From contig RCZF01000001.1 of the NCBI GenBank assembly GCA_006438735.1, positions 310,001-374,000 of the forward strand: DNA of 64,000 nucleotides. Reading direction: 5' to 3'. How positions within the stretch are numbered: position 1 is the first letter of the stretch; each line of letters opens with the position of its first letter. Made by a program: the position numbers and the translations under genes. Shown here piece after piece: positions 52,161 to 60,670 of the stretch. Below the pieces are notes generated by a model that was not told where the DNA came from, did no database searches, and worked only from the letters and a program-made list of their open reading frames with translations. The DNA is from Sphingomonas koreensis. Its GTDB lineage: Bacteria; Pseudomonadota; Alphaproteobacteria; Sphingomonadales; Sphingomonadaceae.

Positions 52161-52958
52161 ATGACGATTCTCGCGTTCTTCCTCGCTGGGCTTTTCATCG
52201 CCAATCCTGCGTCGGCGGCGAGCAAGCTCGACGGGACATGGAAAGCCGACATCAAGGCCACGAAGTTTGACGAACGACCCGAGTTTTTGCTGCTGAAAGA
52301 CGGTATCTACGAATGCTTGGCGTGCACCCCCCCAATTCGCTTGCCGGCGGACGGCAAGCCGCACCCGACCCCGGATCGAGATTATGCCGATGCGATGAGC
52401 GTGACCGTCGTCGACGACCGAACAATGCGGGTCGCTTCGCTCAAGGCTGATAAAATGTACGCCGAATATACGCGTACGCTTTCGGACGACGGCAATATCA
52501 TGACAACCGTCATGCGCTCGTCCAACAACGCGACCGGCGAATGGAAAACATCGACTAGCCAGCTCAGACGCGTCGGACCTGCGCCTGCCGGGGCCTATGC
52601 TCAATCGGGATATTGGTCGCCCGTCGTTACCGAAGCCACCAAGCCGGCCGGCGACGGGATTGTCATTACACTCAGGGTGAGAGAGAGCAGTCTGGAGCTG
52701 CGAGACAATGAGGGCGCAACATACATTGCGCCGTTCAGCGGTTCCTCAGTGCCAGTCATCGGGGACGCTTCTGGTGGAACGGTCGCGATCCGCTCCCTAA
52801 GCCCTGTTAGCTTCGAAGAGACCAATTACATCAAGGGCAAGGTGACGGCCATCAATACTTATATACTCACCGATCCGATGACGCTGACCATTTCGTCGCG
52901 CAACGTGCGGTCTGGATATACCGATACGTACGTTTTACGCCGACAACCTCGCCGCTAG
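52161..52958 (+). CDS. secreted hypothetical protein with beta-rich domain
   Basis: 265 residues. A signal peptide (TILAFFLAGLFIANPASAAS) follows ATG 52161, which has GGAG seven bases upstream; GTG 52128 is a weaker choice. The mature part is beta-rich (LDGTWKADIKATKFDERPEFLLLKDGIYECLAC; DNEGATYIAPFSGSSVPVIG). The sequence pattern is typical of secreted beta-barrel-like hypotheticals. No catalytic motif is recognised. The gene stands alone between opposite-strand genes. Confidence 0.75.
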   Translation: MTILAFFLAGLFIANPASAASKLDGTWKADIKATKFDERPEFLLLKDGIYECLACTPPIRLPADGKPHPTPDRDYADAMSVTVVDDRTMRVASLKADKMYAEYTRTLSDDGNIMTTVMRSSNNATGEWKTSTSQLRRVGPAPAGAYAQSGYWSPVVTEATKPAGDGIVITLRVRESSLELRDNEGATYIAPFSGSSVPVIGDASGGTVAIRSLSPVSFEETNYIKGKVTAINTYILTDPMTLTISSRNVRSGYTDTYVLRRQPRR

Positions 52959-53257
52959 TTTCTCGCGTGCAGAATTTTGGTTGGGGAGTTTGCGCGTCGC
53001 GACGGGTAGCTGCCGAGTTCGCGACTGTGGGGATTGGTAGCTGCCCTTCCAAAATGCGCCCTAATTTGCGACGTCTGTGCGCTGCCGACCAACCCCTGAA
53101 AGCTGCCGTTCAGTGCGGCCAGAGATCGGATACGGCCTAACGGGCGAACGGCCGCCGCGATGGTTTTGCGCTGACCGCCTACCGGTCACGAGTTGCGGAA
53201 GCACGTTTGAGACGTCGCTGCTGCGCGAGGGACATTCGGGATCGCATTTGCCCCGGT

Positions 53258-53644
53258 CTAAGCTGCCGCCGGTAAAGGCTCATCGGCGATAAGCTGCTCG
53301 AACACCGCCACCAGGTCCGAATGCAGATACGGTTTTCTGAGCATAGGCCGGTCATCAAGGTCCATGCGTTCGCCATGGTCGCCGTAGCCGGTCGAGAACG
53401 CAAACGGGATGCCGCGCCGTATGAGCATATCGGCGACCGGATAACTTTTTTCCCCGCCTAGGTTGACGTCAATCATCGCCGCGTCGAAGCTGTGGTTGGC
53501 AAGCAGTGCGAGCGCTTCGGCGACGCTGGCGGCGGCGCAGATCGTGGAACAGCCCAGATCCCCGAGCGCCATCTCGATGTTCATCATGACGAGCATCTCA
53601 TCTTCGACGACGAGTATCCGCCGGCCGGTGAGGAGGCCGGTCAT
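53258..53644 (-). CDS. single-domain response regulator coupled to an HWE kinase
   Basis: 128 residues starting MTGLLTGRRILVVEDEMLVMMN. The receiver carries the acidic pair, the phosphoacceptor Asp in AAMIDVNLGG, and the Lys in MLRKPYL. ATG 53644 overlaps the kinase stop (ATGA), so the pair is translationally coupled. It has no output domain; signal transfer by phosphorelay or protein contact is expected. Confidence 0.92.
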   Translation of the reverse strand: MTGLLTGRRILVVEDEMLVMMNIEMALGDLGCSTICAAASVAEALALLANHSFDAAMIDVNLGGEKSYPVADMLIRRGIPFAFSTGYGDHGERMDLDDRPMLRKPYLHSDLVAVFEQLIADEPLPAAA

Positions 53645-54687
53645 TCCTTCACCTCGGGAGCGAGGATGTCGATCATGCATACGACGCCGTGGCGCAGATA
53701 ATCGAGCGTCACCGTGCCGCCCAACTCGTGCGCCAAGCCGCGCTCGATGACCCACGATCCAAACCCCTTATGCGTCGGCGGCGTCACCGGCGGTCCGTCT
53801 CGCTCGCGCCATCGCAACACCAATCGATTTCCTGCCGCTCCCGGTGTCACCGTCCAATCAATCGCGATCTTGCCCGCGTCGTTTGAGAAGGCGCCGTATT
53901 TGACCGCGTTGGTGGCAAGCTCATGAAATGCGATCGCGAGCGAGAGCGTAGTCTTGGGCGGCAAATGCACATTCTCGCCCACAATCGTGAACCGCTCGTC
54001 ACGGCCCGCGACCACCTCGAATGGATGCAGCGCGGTATCGACCAGGTCGTGCAGGCCGGCCCCCTCCCAATTGCCGCTGGTGAGCAGGTCGTGCGATCGC
54101 GACAAAGCCAGAATGCGCGATTCTATCGCCTCGCGGATCGCGGCGGGCTCGGCCGGTAGGCGCAGCGCTTGGGTGACGATCGACTGGACCGTCGATAGCG
54201 TGTTCTTCACCCGGTGATTGAGCTCATCGATCAGCATCTTGCACCGGGCATTGTCCTGCCGGTGATTGGTGAGGTCGACGAACGACGCGAACTGCTGGAC
54301 CACCGCGCCGCTCTCGTCGCATACCGGGCTGACGAACATCGACGCCCAGAACTCACTACCGTCCTTGCGCTTGTAATGTATCTCGGGTTCGCTGTCGCAC
54401 TCGCCGCGAAAAGCCGCCTCGATGATCGGCATAGCTTCCGCATCGCCCCCCACCGCCAGCAGCGACTGGATGCTCTTGGCCAGGACCTCCTCCCGCGCAT
54501 AGCCCGTCAATTTAAGAAAAGCGTCATTGGCGAAGATAACGGGGTGGCCGGGCTCCTCGTCGGTAAAAACCATAGGCATGCGGGTCTTTTCAGCGGCCAC
54601 AACGAATGGGCCGAGATCCTGGCGGAACGCGTTGACCGTTGCTTCGCCCTCGATTTGAGCGTTCGACTTTGTCGTTACGTCCGCCAT
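53641..54687 (-). CDS. PAS-type HWE sensor histidine kinase
   Basis: 348 residues, soluble. One PAS/PAC domain (about 30-150; MVFTDEEPGHPVIFANDAFLKLTGY, EIHYKRKDGSEFWASMF) is followed by the phosphoacceptor His158 in DELNHRVKNTLSTVQSIV. The HWE ATPase part follows (FHELATNAVKYGAFS, GFGSWVIERGLAHEL). The LOV Cys (GRNCRFLQ) is absent: the loop reads AREEVLAKSIQSLL, so it is unlikely to be a flavin photoreceptor of LOV type. It forms a coupled pair with the receiver at 53258-53644. Confidence 0.92.
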   Translation of the reverse strand: MADVTTKSNAQIEGEATVNAFRQDLGPFVVAAEKTRMPMVFTDEEPGHPVIFANDAFLKLTGYAREEVLAKSIQSLLAVGGDAEAMPIIEAAFRGECDSEPEIHYKRKDGSEFWASMFVSPVCDESGAVVQQFASFVDLTNHRQDNARCKMLIDELNHRVKNTLSTVQSIVTQALRLPAEPAAIREAIESRILALSRSHDLLTSGNWEGAGLHDLVDTALHPFEVVAGRDERFTIVGENVHLPPKTTLSLAIAFHELATNAVKYGAFSNDAGKIAIDWTVTPGAAGNRLVLRWRERDGPPVTPPTHKGFGSWVIERGLAHELGGTVTLDYLRHGVVCMIDILAPEVKE

Positions 54688-55022
54688 CCGTTATCCTATA
54701 TTGGCGCCAACTTACTCCCTATGCCTCAACACACCTAGTGTTAGTTTGCCTGGAGGCGACGATGGGCCTGCACTTAGGCCAATCACGAGGCCGCCCGCGT
54801 GGGCGCTCAACTGAAAATTGCTCGAGGTGCAACCGGTTTTTCGAGCATTCGTGCCGGTTGACAGGAGTGCGAAGAGAAGAGCGTGAAGTCGATAAGGTAG
54901 TATTGCGAAATACCAGCCCTATATAGCTTTAGTGTGGCTAATCGTGTATCAAGAATCTCTTCGAGTTATATGCTCGCTCAAATATTATTGGATAATTCCT
55001 GTGCAAGAAATAAGGATTCAAA
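54688..55022 (+). promoter_or_regulatory. AT-rich upstream region of the next plus-strand gene
   Basis: The last 130 bases (54890-55020) are clearly AT-richer than the surroundings. They contain a TATATA box near 54920 with TTGCGA about 17 bases upstream, a possible promoter. AAGGA lies six bases before ATG 55023. The left part also holds the promoter of the kinase on the other strand. No gene is seen. Confidence 0.4.
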
Positions 55023-55589
55023 ATGTTTGAGTTTAAGCTTGAGCGCGAGATTCCGCTGCTCACAGTTACCAGAACGGGAATTTGGTCATTGGAAACGGTG
55101 GCGGAATACGAGCCTGCGTTGCGGCGAGAGCTTGCCGCACTACACCGGTGGGGCTCATCGACGGCCTTTATTATCGACATTCGGTTCACGGGCGCCCAGC
55201 CAAGCGAGGTCGCGGAGGCCCTCCGAGCGATGGTCGGGCGGTTAGGGGAACTCCATGCCACGCGGACGGCCGTGGTTAGCGATGCTGGTGTCGCAAAGCT
55301 GCAAGCAAGACGTGTTGCGGATGCATCCGCGCAAGTTTTCACGTCCATGGTCATGGCTCGGGACTGGGCCATGCGAAGGGGCGAGCCTACCGTAAGCGGC
55401 AACGTCGTTTACAATGAGCCAAGCGATGTCGAAACGGAAGGGCACACGGTTCGGGTGCACGGCCCTTCCGATGTTGATGTCAGCATGACACCAGGAGCCG
55501 CGCTTGAGACTGCCAAGAGGATAGGCGACGCGGCTCTCGAGGCTTTGCTTGGCGTGACGCACGTGCCGGGCAACCCTCTCCAGATCTAA
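55023..55589 (+). CDS. hypothetical protein with STAS-like N-terminal pattern
   Basis: 188 residues. The first 110 residues (FKLEREIPLLTVTRTGIWSLETVAEYEPAL to AAFIIDIR-type strand and VAEALRAMVGRLGELHATRTAVVSDAGV) have the beta-alpha alternation of STAS/SpoIIAA-like proteins. The C-terminal 60 residues are acidic and unrelated to what I know. AAGGA lies six bases before ATG. A strong hairpin follows the stop directly. Family assignment is tentative; binding to anti-sigma-type partners would be a guess. Confidence 0.65.
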   Translation: MFEFKLEREIPLLTVTRTGIWSLETVAEYEPALRRELAALHRWGSSTAFIIDIRFTGAQPSEVAEALRAMVGRLGELHATRTAVVSDAGVAKLQARRVADASAQVFTSMVMARDWAMRRGEPTVSGNVVYNEPSDVETEGHTVRVHGPSDVDVSMTPGAALETAKRIGDAALEALLGVTHVPGNPLQI

Positions 55590-55590
55590 A

Positions 55591-55608
55591 GTCCGGCACC
55601 CGCCGGAC
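55591..55608 (+). terminator. strong hairpin directly after a stop, no T-run
   Basis: GTCCGGC and GCCGGAC pair across ACCC. The hairpin begins one base after the stop of the 188-residue protein gene. Without a T-tract it may stabilise the message 3' end or assist a different type of termination. Confidence 0.45.
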
Positions 55609-55677
55609 CGACTCCACGGACATTGCCAAGCCGCGCTCGCGCCGAAAGCGGCGCAGCACGGCAGGAACAGATCGCAA

Positions 55678-55992
55678 TCAGCCAGTCCGACTGCCGCGAG
55701 GCGCGATGCGAGGGCCGATTCGCGCAAGACATATTGCCAGATTGACATGCCCACCGACGCCTTGAACTGCCGACTCAAGTAAAATCGACGGAAGCGCCGA
55801 ATAGATGCTGTCGATCCGCTGCTCGGCGCCGGGCGCCCAGGCGGCGTTGACCGCTTCGTGTTCGACGCTGTCATGGAGCGAGCGGATGTCACTGGCGGCG
55901 GCGACGGGCTGGTGGGGCGCAGCGGTGCCGTCGTGCTGGGCGATCGACGGCACGATGAGCGCGGCGGATGCGATGGCGAGTAACAGGGTCAT
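55678..55992 (-). CDS. small secreted hypothetical protein, possibly truncated
   Basis: 104 residues with a signal peptide (MTLLLAIASAALIVPSIAQ). The mature part contains a short helical segment (IRSLHDSVEHEAVNAAWAPGAEQRIDSIYSALP). Its C-terminus (GHVNLAICLARIGPRIAPRG) looks out of pattern and may come from a late frameshift. ATG 55992 overlaps the stop of the HTH gene (ATGA), so it is translationally coupled to that regulator. The function is unknown. Confidence 0.55.
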   Translation of the reverse strand: MTLLLAIASAALIVPSIAQHDGTAAPHQPVAAASDIRSLHDSVEHEAVNAAWAPGAEQRIDSIYSALPSILLESAVQGVGGHVNLAICLARIGPRIAPRGSRTG

Positions 55993-56318
55993 GGCGAAAA
56001 CCTCCTTCGGTCGTGCGCGGCATACCGAAAGGATGCGCCGGGTAACGCCGTGGTCCACCGTTGCCGGGGGGCTGCTCCATCCCGATTGTTGGTCCCGATT
56101 TTCTTGTAGGGTTTCTGTTTCAGCCATCGCGCGACTTCGCGGCTGCTGCCCAGCCCGGTCGTGCCGCGCGCCTCGCGCAGCCGCTGGTTCACCGCGTTGA
56201 CGGAAATGCCGAGCTCGCGCGCGATCGGCTTGGCGGTGTGGTCATCGCCCAGCATCGCAACCGCCTGGCGCTCGGCGGGACTGAGCGGCTTTCGATCGGG
56301 CGAAGGCGCTTCCGGCAT
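55989..56318 (-). CDS. small HTH (LuxR-like) transcriptional regulator
   Basis: 109 residues. The first 65 (LSPAERQAVAMLGDDHTAKPIARELGISVNAVNQRLREARGTTGLGSSREVARWL) form a LuxR/sigma-70 region 4-like helix-turn-helix found in short sphingomonad regulators. The C-terminal tail is Arg-rich with no domain. It overlaps the next gene by four bases. It could regulate the secreted protein encoded with it. Confidence 0.8.
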   Translation of the reverse strand: MPEAPSPDRKPLSPAERQAVAMLGDDHTAKPIARELGISVNAVNQRLREARGTTGLGSSREVARWLKQKPYKKIGTNNRDGAAPRQRWTTALPGASFRYAAHDRRRFSP

Positions 56319-56451
56319 AAGCAGGCCCTATCGCGGATGCAATCTGACCCGGAAGCGGCGCCGGCGTTTCGTATCCGATACTCCAAAAACAAGCCGCTGC
56401 GCCCGATCCCGCGCGACCGATCGGCCAGCGCGGGACGCGGGCACCGGCCGG

Positions 56452-56842
56452 TTATTTTGCTAGCGTGCGTGTCGCCGTCCAGGTGAGCAGGAAGTGGCGT
56501 CCTTCGGACCAGCTCTGCCCCTCGATCCGGTCGCCTACCCGGCAGCCCGACGTCTGATAGGGACCACTGTTGTCCGATGTATGGAACGCGAAACAGGCAC
56601 GGCCTTTCGCGTCGAAGGCGCGGCCATCCTCGATCGCGTGATCGTAGAAGTCGCCGGCGACGACGCCTTGCGGCGTGATGTCGAGCTTCATCGTCTTGAT
56701 ATAGGCGGGAGCCTCATTGGTCGGCCGCAGGTCGAGAGTCCAGCCGCCGTTGAGCTGGTTCGCGCCGTGATCGTCGGTTTTGGGCGACAGCGGGCGCGGC
56801 GGTGGAAAGCGCGAGCGCGAGCGTCAGGAAAATGCGAGTCAT
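56452..56842 (-). pseudogene. small secreted protein gene with a one-base frameshift near its N-terminus
   Basis: From ATG 56842 (AAAGGA six bases upstream) the frame reads a good signal peptide, MTRIFLTLALALSTAAPAVAQ, then loses sense. Shifting one base at the T-run 56776-56779 (AAAA in the coding strand) restores TDDHGANQLNGGWTLDLRP, then NEAPAYIKTMKLDITPQG and on to the stop at 56452. Removing one A from the run would give a single protein of about 129 residues with Cys pairs (ACFAF, SGCRVGD). Either the gene is damaged or the run is a base-call error. Confidence 0.65.
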
Positions 56843-56870
56843 GATCGGTCCTTTCGATGGTGGTTCAGGG

Positions 56871-57992
56871 TTAGGCGCTGGGACAGAAGGCGGCGGAAAG
56901 CAGGTCGTAGGCGAGACCCTTGCCTTGCCAGACCTCGCCGAAATCGACGCTGTCGTCGTTGATGAAGACCGCGAGCGAACGGCCGAGTTCGGGCGCGATC
57001 ACGTTGCGCACCTGGATGCCGCCGACATCGCCGCGCCGCTCGATGAGCGTCACCGGCTGCGCGCACCCCGCCAGCCGGGCGGGGAACGACCAGGCGCCGA
57101 GCGCTTCGTAGCCGAGCTTGGGGTCGCCGTTCCACAAGAGCGCCCGGCCTTCCGGCTTTAGCAGGGTGCCAGCGACCAGTGCGCGGTCGAATGCGATCAG
57201 GTCGCGCGCCGTGCCGGTCAGCGCACCCGCCGCGCCGAAGGTGGCGACGTTGATGACGGGGAAGGGCTTGTTTCCTTCGGTATAGCCCGTCGCCGCGGCC
57301 CCGCCGCGTGGCGCACCGTCGCGTGCGAGGCGCAGCGACCGAAGTTTGAGCGGTTTCGCGATCCGATCGGCGACAAGCCGAGCATAGGATTTGCCGGTGA
57401 CCCGCTCCAGGATCGCGCCGAGCACGAGATAGTCGCAATTATTGTAGGCAAAGCCGGCGCCGGGCGCTGCCTTGGGCGCGCCGCTGCAAAAGCCGGTCGC
57501 GCGTGGCGTGTCGGCGATCGCTTTTCCCGACTCCGTGTAAAATCCAGGGACGCCGCCGACGTCCGCCGGCGTATCATCGGGATTGGGAAGGCCCGACAGG
57601 TGCTGGAGCAACTGGCGCAGCGTGATCGTGTCGCCGTTCGCGCCGGCGAAATCGGGCAGGTAGTGACGGATCGTGCCGTCGAGCGATAGCGTGCCGGCTT
57701 CGACCTGCTGCATCACCAGAACCGCCGTCACCTGCTTGGTGACCGACGCCCAAAGCCACCGGGCACCGGCGGCATGCGCGCGTCCGGTCGCACGGTCCGC
57801 AAGGCCGATCGCGCGATCGACCACCTGGCCACGCTGATCGGCGATCGCGATTTCACCCGACAGGTGCGCGGTCGAGGCAATCGCCGCAGCCCTTGCGGCG
57901 GCGGCATCGAGCGACGGCGGCCGTGCCGAAGCGGCGCTCGCCGCCAGCGCCGCGATGCAGGTGGTGAGGGTGATGGTGATGCGCTTTCTCAT
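56871..57992 (-). CDS. serine hydrolase of the class C beta-lactamase family
   Basis: 373 residues with a signal peptide (TITLTTCIAALAASAASA) after ATG 57992; GGAG lies seven bases upstream. The catalytic Ser83-x-x-Lys86 (SVTK) and Tyr183-Asn185 (YNN) are present. The motif usually KTG or HxG is near the end (ERRGDVGG region), less certain. The family includes esterases, DD-peptidases and beta-lactamases; without more the substrate is open. It is divergent from a LytS/LytTR pair with a 139-base gap, and these regulators may control it. Confidence 0.9.
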   Translation of the reverse strand: MRKRITITLTTCIAALAASAASARPPSLDAAAARAAAIASTAHLSGEIAIADQRGQVVDRAIGLADRATGRAHAAGARWLWASVTKQVTAVLVMQQVEAGTLSLDGTIRHYLPDFAGANGDTITLRQLLQHLSGLPNPDDTPADVGGVPGFYTESGKAIADTPRATGFCSGAPKAAPGAGFAYNNCDYLVLGAILERVTGKSYARLVADRIAKPLKLRSLRLARDGAPRGGAAATGYTEGNKPFPVINVATFGAAGALTGTARDLIAFDRALVAGTLLKPEGRALLWNGDPKLGYEALGAWSFPARLAGCAQPVTLIERRGDVGGIQVRNVIAPELGRSLAVFINDDSVDFGEVWQGKGLAYDLLSAAFCPSA

Positions 57993-58131
57993 CGATTTGC
58001 TCCGATCTGCTGGAGCCAGATGGCCGATCGATCGCGAGGCTGTCGCGCGCGGTGCGACGGGCGTCGCCGTCACGCGACGAGCGTCGCCACTGCGCTGGCG
58101 CTCCCTGAGGCCTTCGGATAGCGTCGCGACT

Positions 58132-59229
58132 ATGATGCCTCAGCCCATCTCCGCCCGCGTCTCCCACCGCGTCGCCCTATGGAGCGTACTCGGTTTCTGG
58201 GCGGTGTGGCTGGTACTGGTGACCGCGCGGGCGGCGGCGATGGGCTGGCCCGATCAGGGTGGCATGCTGTTGCGGCGATGCGCGCTCGTCGCGTTGGGGA
58301 ACGCGCTGACGCTGCTAATCCATCTCGCGCTTGATCGGCTGAGGCGGCGACCGCTGCCGATCCGAGCGACGGCCGCGTTCCTCCTCGCTGCCCCCGCGAC
58401 GCTCGTGTTCGCGGTCGTCAACACGCTGGTCTTCTATCGCTGGTTTCCGGTGCCGTCGGTGGCGGGCGACCTGGCGCGATGGGATCCGCAGGCGGTGATC
58501 GTCACCGCGATCGCCGATGGGTTGGTCACCTGGTATTTCTTCTTCGCCGCCTGGGCCGCGTTCTACCTCGCGATCGGCCACGTCGCCGAGGTGCGTGCCG
58601 CTGAGCGGGCGGCCGCCGCGGCGTCGGCCGAATCGCGCGAGGCGAAGCTCGCGATGCTGCGCATGCAGGTTGATCCGCATTTCCTGTTCAACGCGCTGAA
58701 TGCGCTGTCCTCGCTGGTCGCGCGCGGCGAAACACACGACGCACGCGCGATGATCGCCAACCTGGCCGCTTTCTTCCGCGCAGGGCTGGGCGCCGAGTTG
58801 ACCCATGACATTCCTCTGGCCGACGAGATCGAGCTTCAGCGGCTCTATCTGGCGATCGAGCAGGTGCGGTTCGGCGATCGCCTCAGCGTTGAATGGGACG
58901 TGCGCGATGGGCTCAATGCCATGCCCGTCCCCCCCATGATCCTGCAGCCGCTAGTGGAAAACGCGGTGAAATACGGCGTGGCGCGGACTGACCAACCGGT
59001 TCGGATCACGATTGCCGCACGGCGGACCGGGGCGGAAGGCGTTGAACTGAGCGTCTCCGATACCGGCGCGGCCGATAGCGGGATGCCAGTGCCGACGGGA
59101 GGGACTGGGATCGGTCTCGCCAATGTCCGCGCGCGGCTAGTGACCCGGTATGGTGCCGGCAGCCTTCTGTCGGCAGCAGCGACAGAAGGCGGCTGGCGAT
59201 CGGCAATCTCGGTGCCTGCGCGTGGCTAA
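58132..59229 (+). CDS. LytS-type membrane sensor histidine kinase
   Basis: 365 residues from ATG 58132. Four hydrophobic TM segments are seen before residue 160 (ALWSVLGFWAVWLVLVTARA, ALVALGNALTLLIHLAL, FLLAAPATLVFAVVNTLVFY, VTWYFFFAAWAAFYLAI). A His_kinase domain (PF06580) has its phosphoacceptor at His183 (QVDPHFLFNALNALSSLV), followed by ATPase motifs (ILQPLVENAVKYGVA, GGTGIGLANVRARL). The last eight bases overlap the LytTR regulator, its partner. The longer upstream frame would overlap the hydrolase gene and is rejected. Confidence 0.93.
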   Translation: MMPQPISARVSHRVALWSVLGFWAVWLVLVTARAAAMGWPDQGGMLLRRCALVALGNALTLLIHLALDRLRRRPLPIRATAAFLLAAPATLVFAVVNTLVFYRWFPVPSVAGDLARWDPQAVIVTAIADGLVTWYFFFAAWAAFYLAIGHVAEVRAAERAAAAASAESREAKLAMLRMQVDPHFLFNALNALSSLVARGETHDARAMIANLAAFFRAGLGAELTHDIPLADEIELQRLYLAIEQVRFGDRLSVEWDVRDGLNAMPVPPMILQPLVENAVKYGVARTDQPVRITIAARRTGAEGVELSVSDTGAADSGMPVPTGGTGIGLANVRARLVTRYGAGSLLSAAATEGGWRSAISVPARG

Positions 59230-59935
59230 CGCCAACTTGCGGGTGCTGATAGTTGATGACGAGACGCCGGCACGCGATCTGTTGCGGATGCTCTGCGCCG
59301 AACAGCGGCTGACCGTAGTGGGTGAGACTGGCACCGGCGAGGACGCGGTCGCGCTCGCCGAGACGCTGGCGCCCGATCTGGTCCTTCTGGACATAGCGAT
59401 GCCGGGCACCGGCGGGATGGCAGCGGCCCGGCAGATCAGCAGGGGCGTGGCCCCGCCCGCTATCGTCTTCACCACCGCATTCGAAGGATATGCGCTTGCG
59501 GCGTTCGACGTGGGCGCGGTCGATTATCTATTGAAGCCGATCGTCGATGACCGCTTCGCCGAGATGCTCGGTCGGGTGCGCCTTCAGCGTGGCCGTGAGG
59601 CGCCAATCGAGGATCACATCTGGGTGCCCGTCCGCTCGGAGCTTCGGCGGATCGCGCTTTCCGCGATCGATCGCGTCTCCGCCGAACGCGATTATGTGCG
59701 CTTAGAGGTTGACGGGCGAAGCCATCTTCTGCGCGCGACGATGGAGGAGATTGACGCAAAGCTCGACCCGGCGAAGTTTCTGCGCATTCACCGCTCGACG
59801 ATCCTACGGCGCGACGTGGTGACGGCGCTGCGCCATGACGGCGGCGGCGTGTGGAGCGCCCTTATCGCCAGCGGAGAGGCGGAGCGGATCGGCAGGAGCT
59901 ATCTCGACCGCGTTCGGTCAGCGTTGGGGCGTTGA
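59222..59935 (+). CDS. LytTR-family response regulator
   Basis: 237 residues from GTG 59222, overlapping the kinase end. A receiver (LRVLIVDDETPARDLLRML, phosphoacceptor in LVLLDIAMPG, Lys in LLKPIVDD) is followed by a LytTR DNA-binding domain (ALSAIDRVSAERDYVRLEVDGR, KFLRIHRSTILRRDVV). With the LytS-type kinase it forms a complete two-component system. An in-frame start at 59150 would add a non-homologous N-terminus. Confidence 0.93.
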   Translation: MANANLRVLIVDDETPARDLLRMLCAEQRLTVVGETGTGEDAVALAETLAPDLVLLDIAMPGTGGMAAARQISRGVAPPAIVFTTAFEGYALAAFDVGAVDYLLKPIVDDRFAEMLGRVRLQRGREAPIEDHIWVPVRSELRRIALSAIDRVSAERDYVRLEVDGRSHLLRATMEEIDAKLDPAKFLRIHRSTILRRDVVTALRHDGGGVWSALIASGEAERIGRSYLDRVRSALGR

Positions 59936-60172
59936 TCATGGTAGCGGTGACGAGTGAAGTCCGCCGGAGCAAAACACGTAAGGCTCGCACAATCTGGTGC
60001 TCGACGCCGTCTGTCAGAAATCGCCCTAGTTCTTGCCGCCGGGCCAGACCGGATGGGCGGAGTTTGAAGGTCGCTTCTGAGAGAAGCTGCCGTGGACATG
60101 ACGTCTGCGAACGTCGAGAATGTCCCAGAGCCTGGTGAAGGGGCCCCTCGCCGGAGGCGCGGAGCCAACAGT
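59936..60172. other. gap leading into mobile-element debris
   Basis: No gene is seen. A minus-strand frame continues past the recombinase relic but has no recognisable motif. The adjacent region contains the integrase and IS3 relics. Confidence 0.4.
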
Positions 60173-60343
60173 TCAAATTTCGGTGTTCTTGGCAAGGGCA
60201 AGCGCGTCTTCGACGTCGATCCCGAGTTAGCGCACCGTGTTCTCGATCTTGCTATGGCCGAGAAGAATTTGCACGGCGAGAAGGTTGCCGGTCGCACTGT
60301 AGATGATCGATGCCTTTGTCCGGCGAAGTGAATGCGCGCCATA
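60173..60343 (-). pseudogene. relic of a tyrosine recombinase/integrase C-terminus, catalytic Tyr codon now TAA
   Basis: The minus strand reads YGAHSLRRTKASIIYSATGN and LLAVQILLGHSKIENTVR, then TAA at 60227-60229, then LGIDVEDALALAKNTEI and a stop at 60173. This is the C-terminal part of a phage-type integrase family (box II Arg in HSLRR, LLGH, then the nucleophile). In intact homologues the residue after ENTVR is the catalytic Tyr, so the nonsense change hits the nucleophile itself. Upstream of 60343 the integrase similarity is lost. The element is dead. Confidence 0.75.
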
Positions 60344-60463
60344 ATAGCTGTGCTGCTGACGTCGGTCGGTAGGGATTATGTGCGGGTCGGGATCGAAGCC
60401 GGGCCATTGTCGCAGTGGCTGGTGAACGGCTTGGCCGAGGCGAGCCTCCCGGTTGTCTGCGTG

Positions 60464-60529
60464 GATCCCAGTCTTGCGACGCACCTCGCCAACCGTCGTC
60501 CCTTCCTCGGCCTGCTTCAACACGAGGCG
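60464..60529 (-). mobile_element. fragment of an IS3-family OrfA transposase
   Basis: The minus-strand frame that runs into the integrase relic contains RLVLKQAEEGTTVGEVRRKTGI. This matches the start of IS3/IS407-group OrfA proteins (the first helix of their helix-turn-helix). Only about 22 residues remain and it has no end repeats that I can see. It is joined in frame with unrelated sequence, which shows that this spot is a mosaic. Confidence 0.55.
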
Positions 60530-60670
60530 ACCTGTGCCTCGCGGTACGTCGAGCTCTTCATCACTCGCTCCGCTTCCTTGACCCTCGATCATAACGCGAA
60601 TTTTCCAGCTCAAAATAGTCCAGGAAACGGGCGGCAGGTCAGTAACTTACAAACGGAAATTGCGGTCGCG

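Noticed and set aside
53641-54687. LOV photoreceptor kinase
   Set aside because: PAS domain present, but the flavin-binding Cys motif is missing, so it is called a plain PAS HWE kinase.
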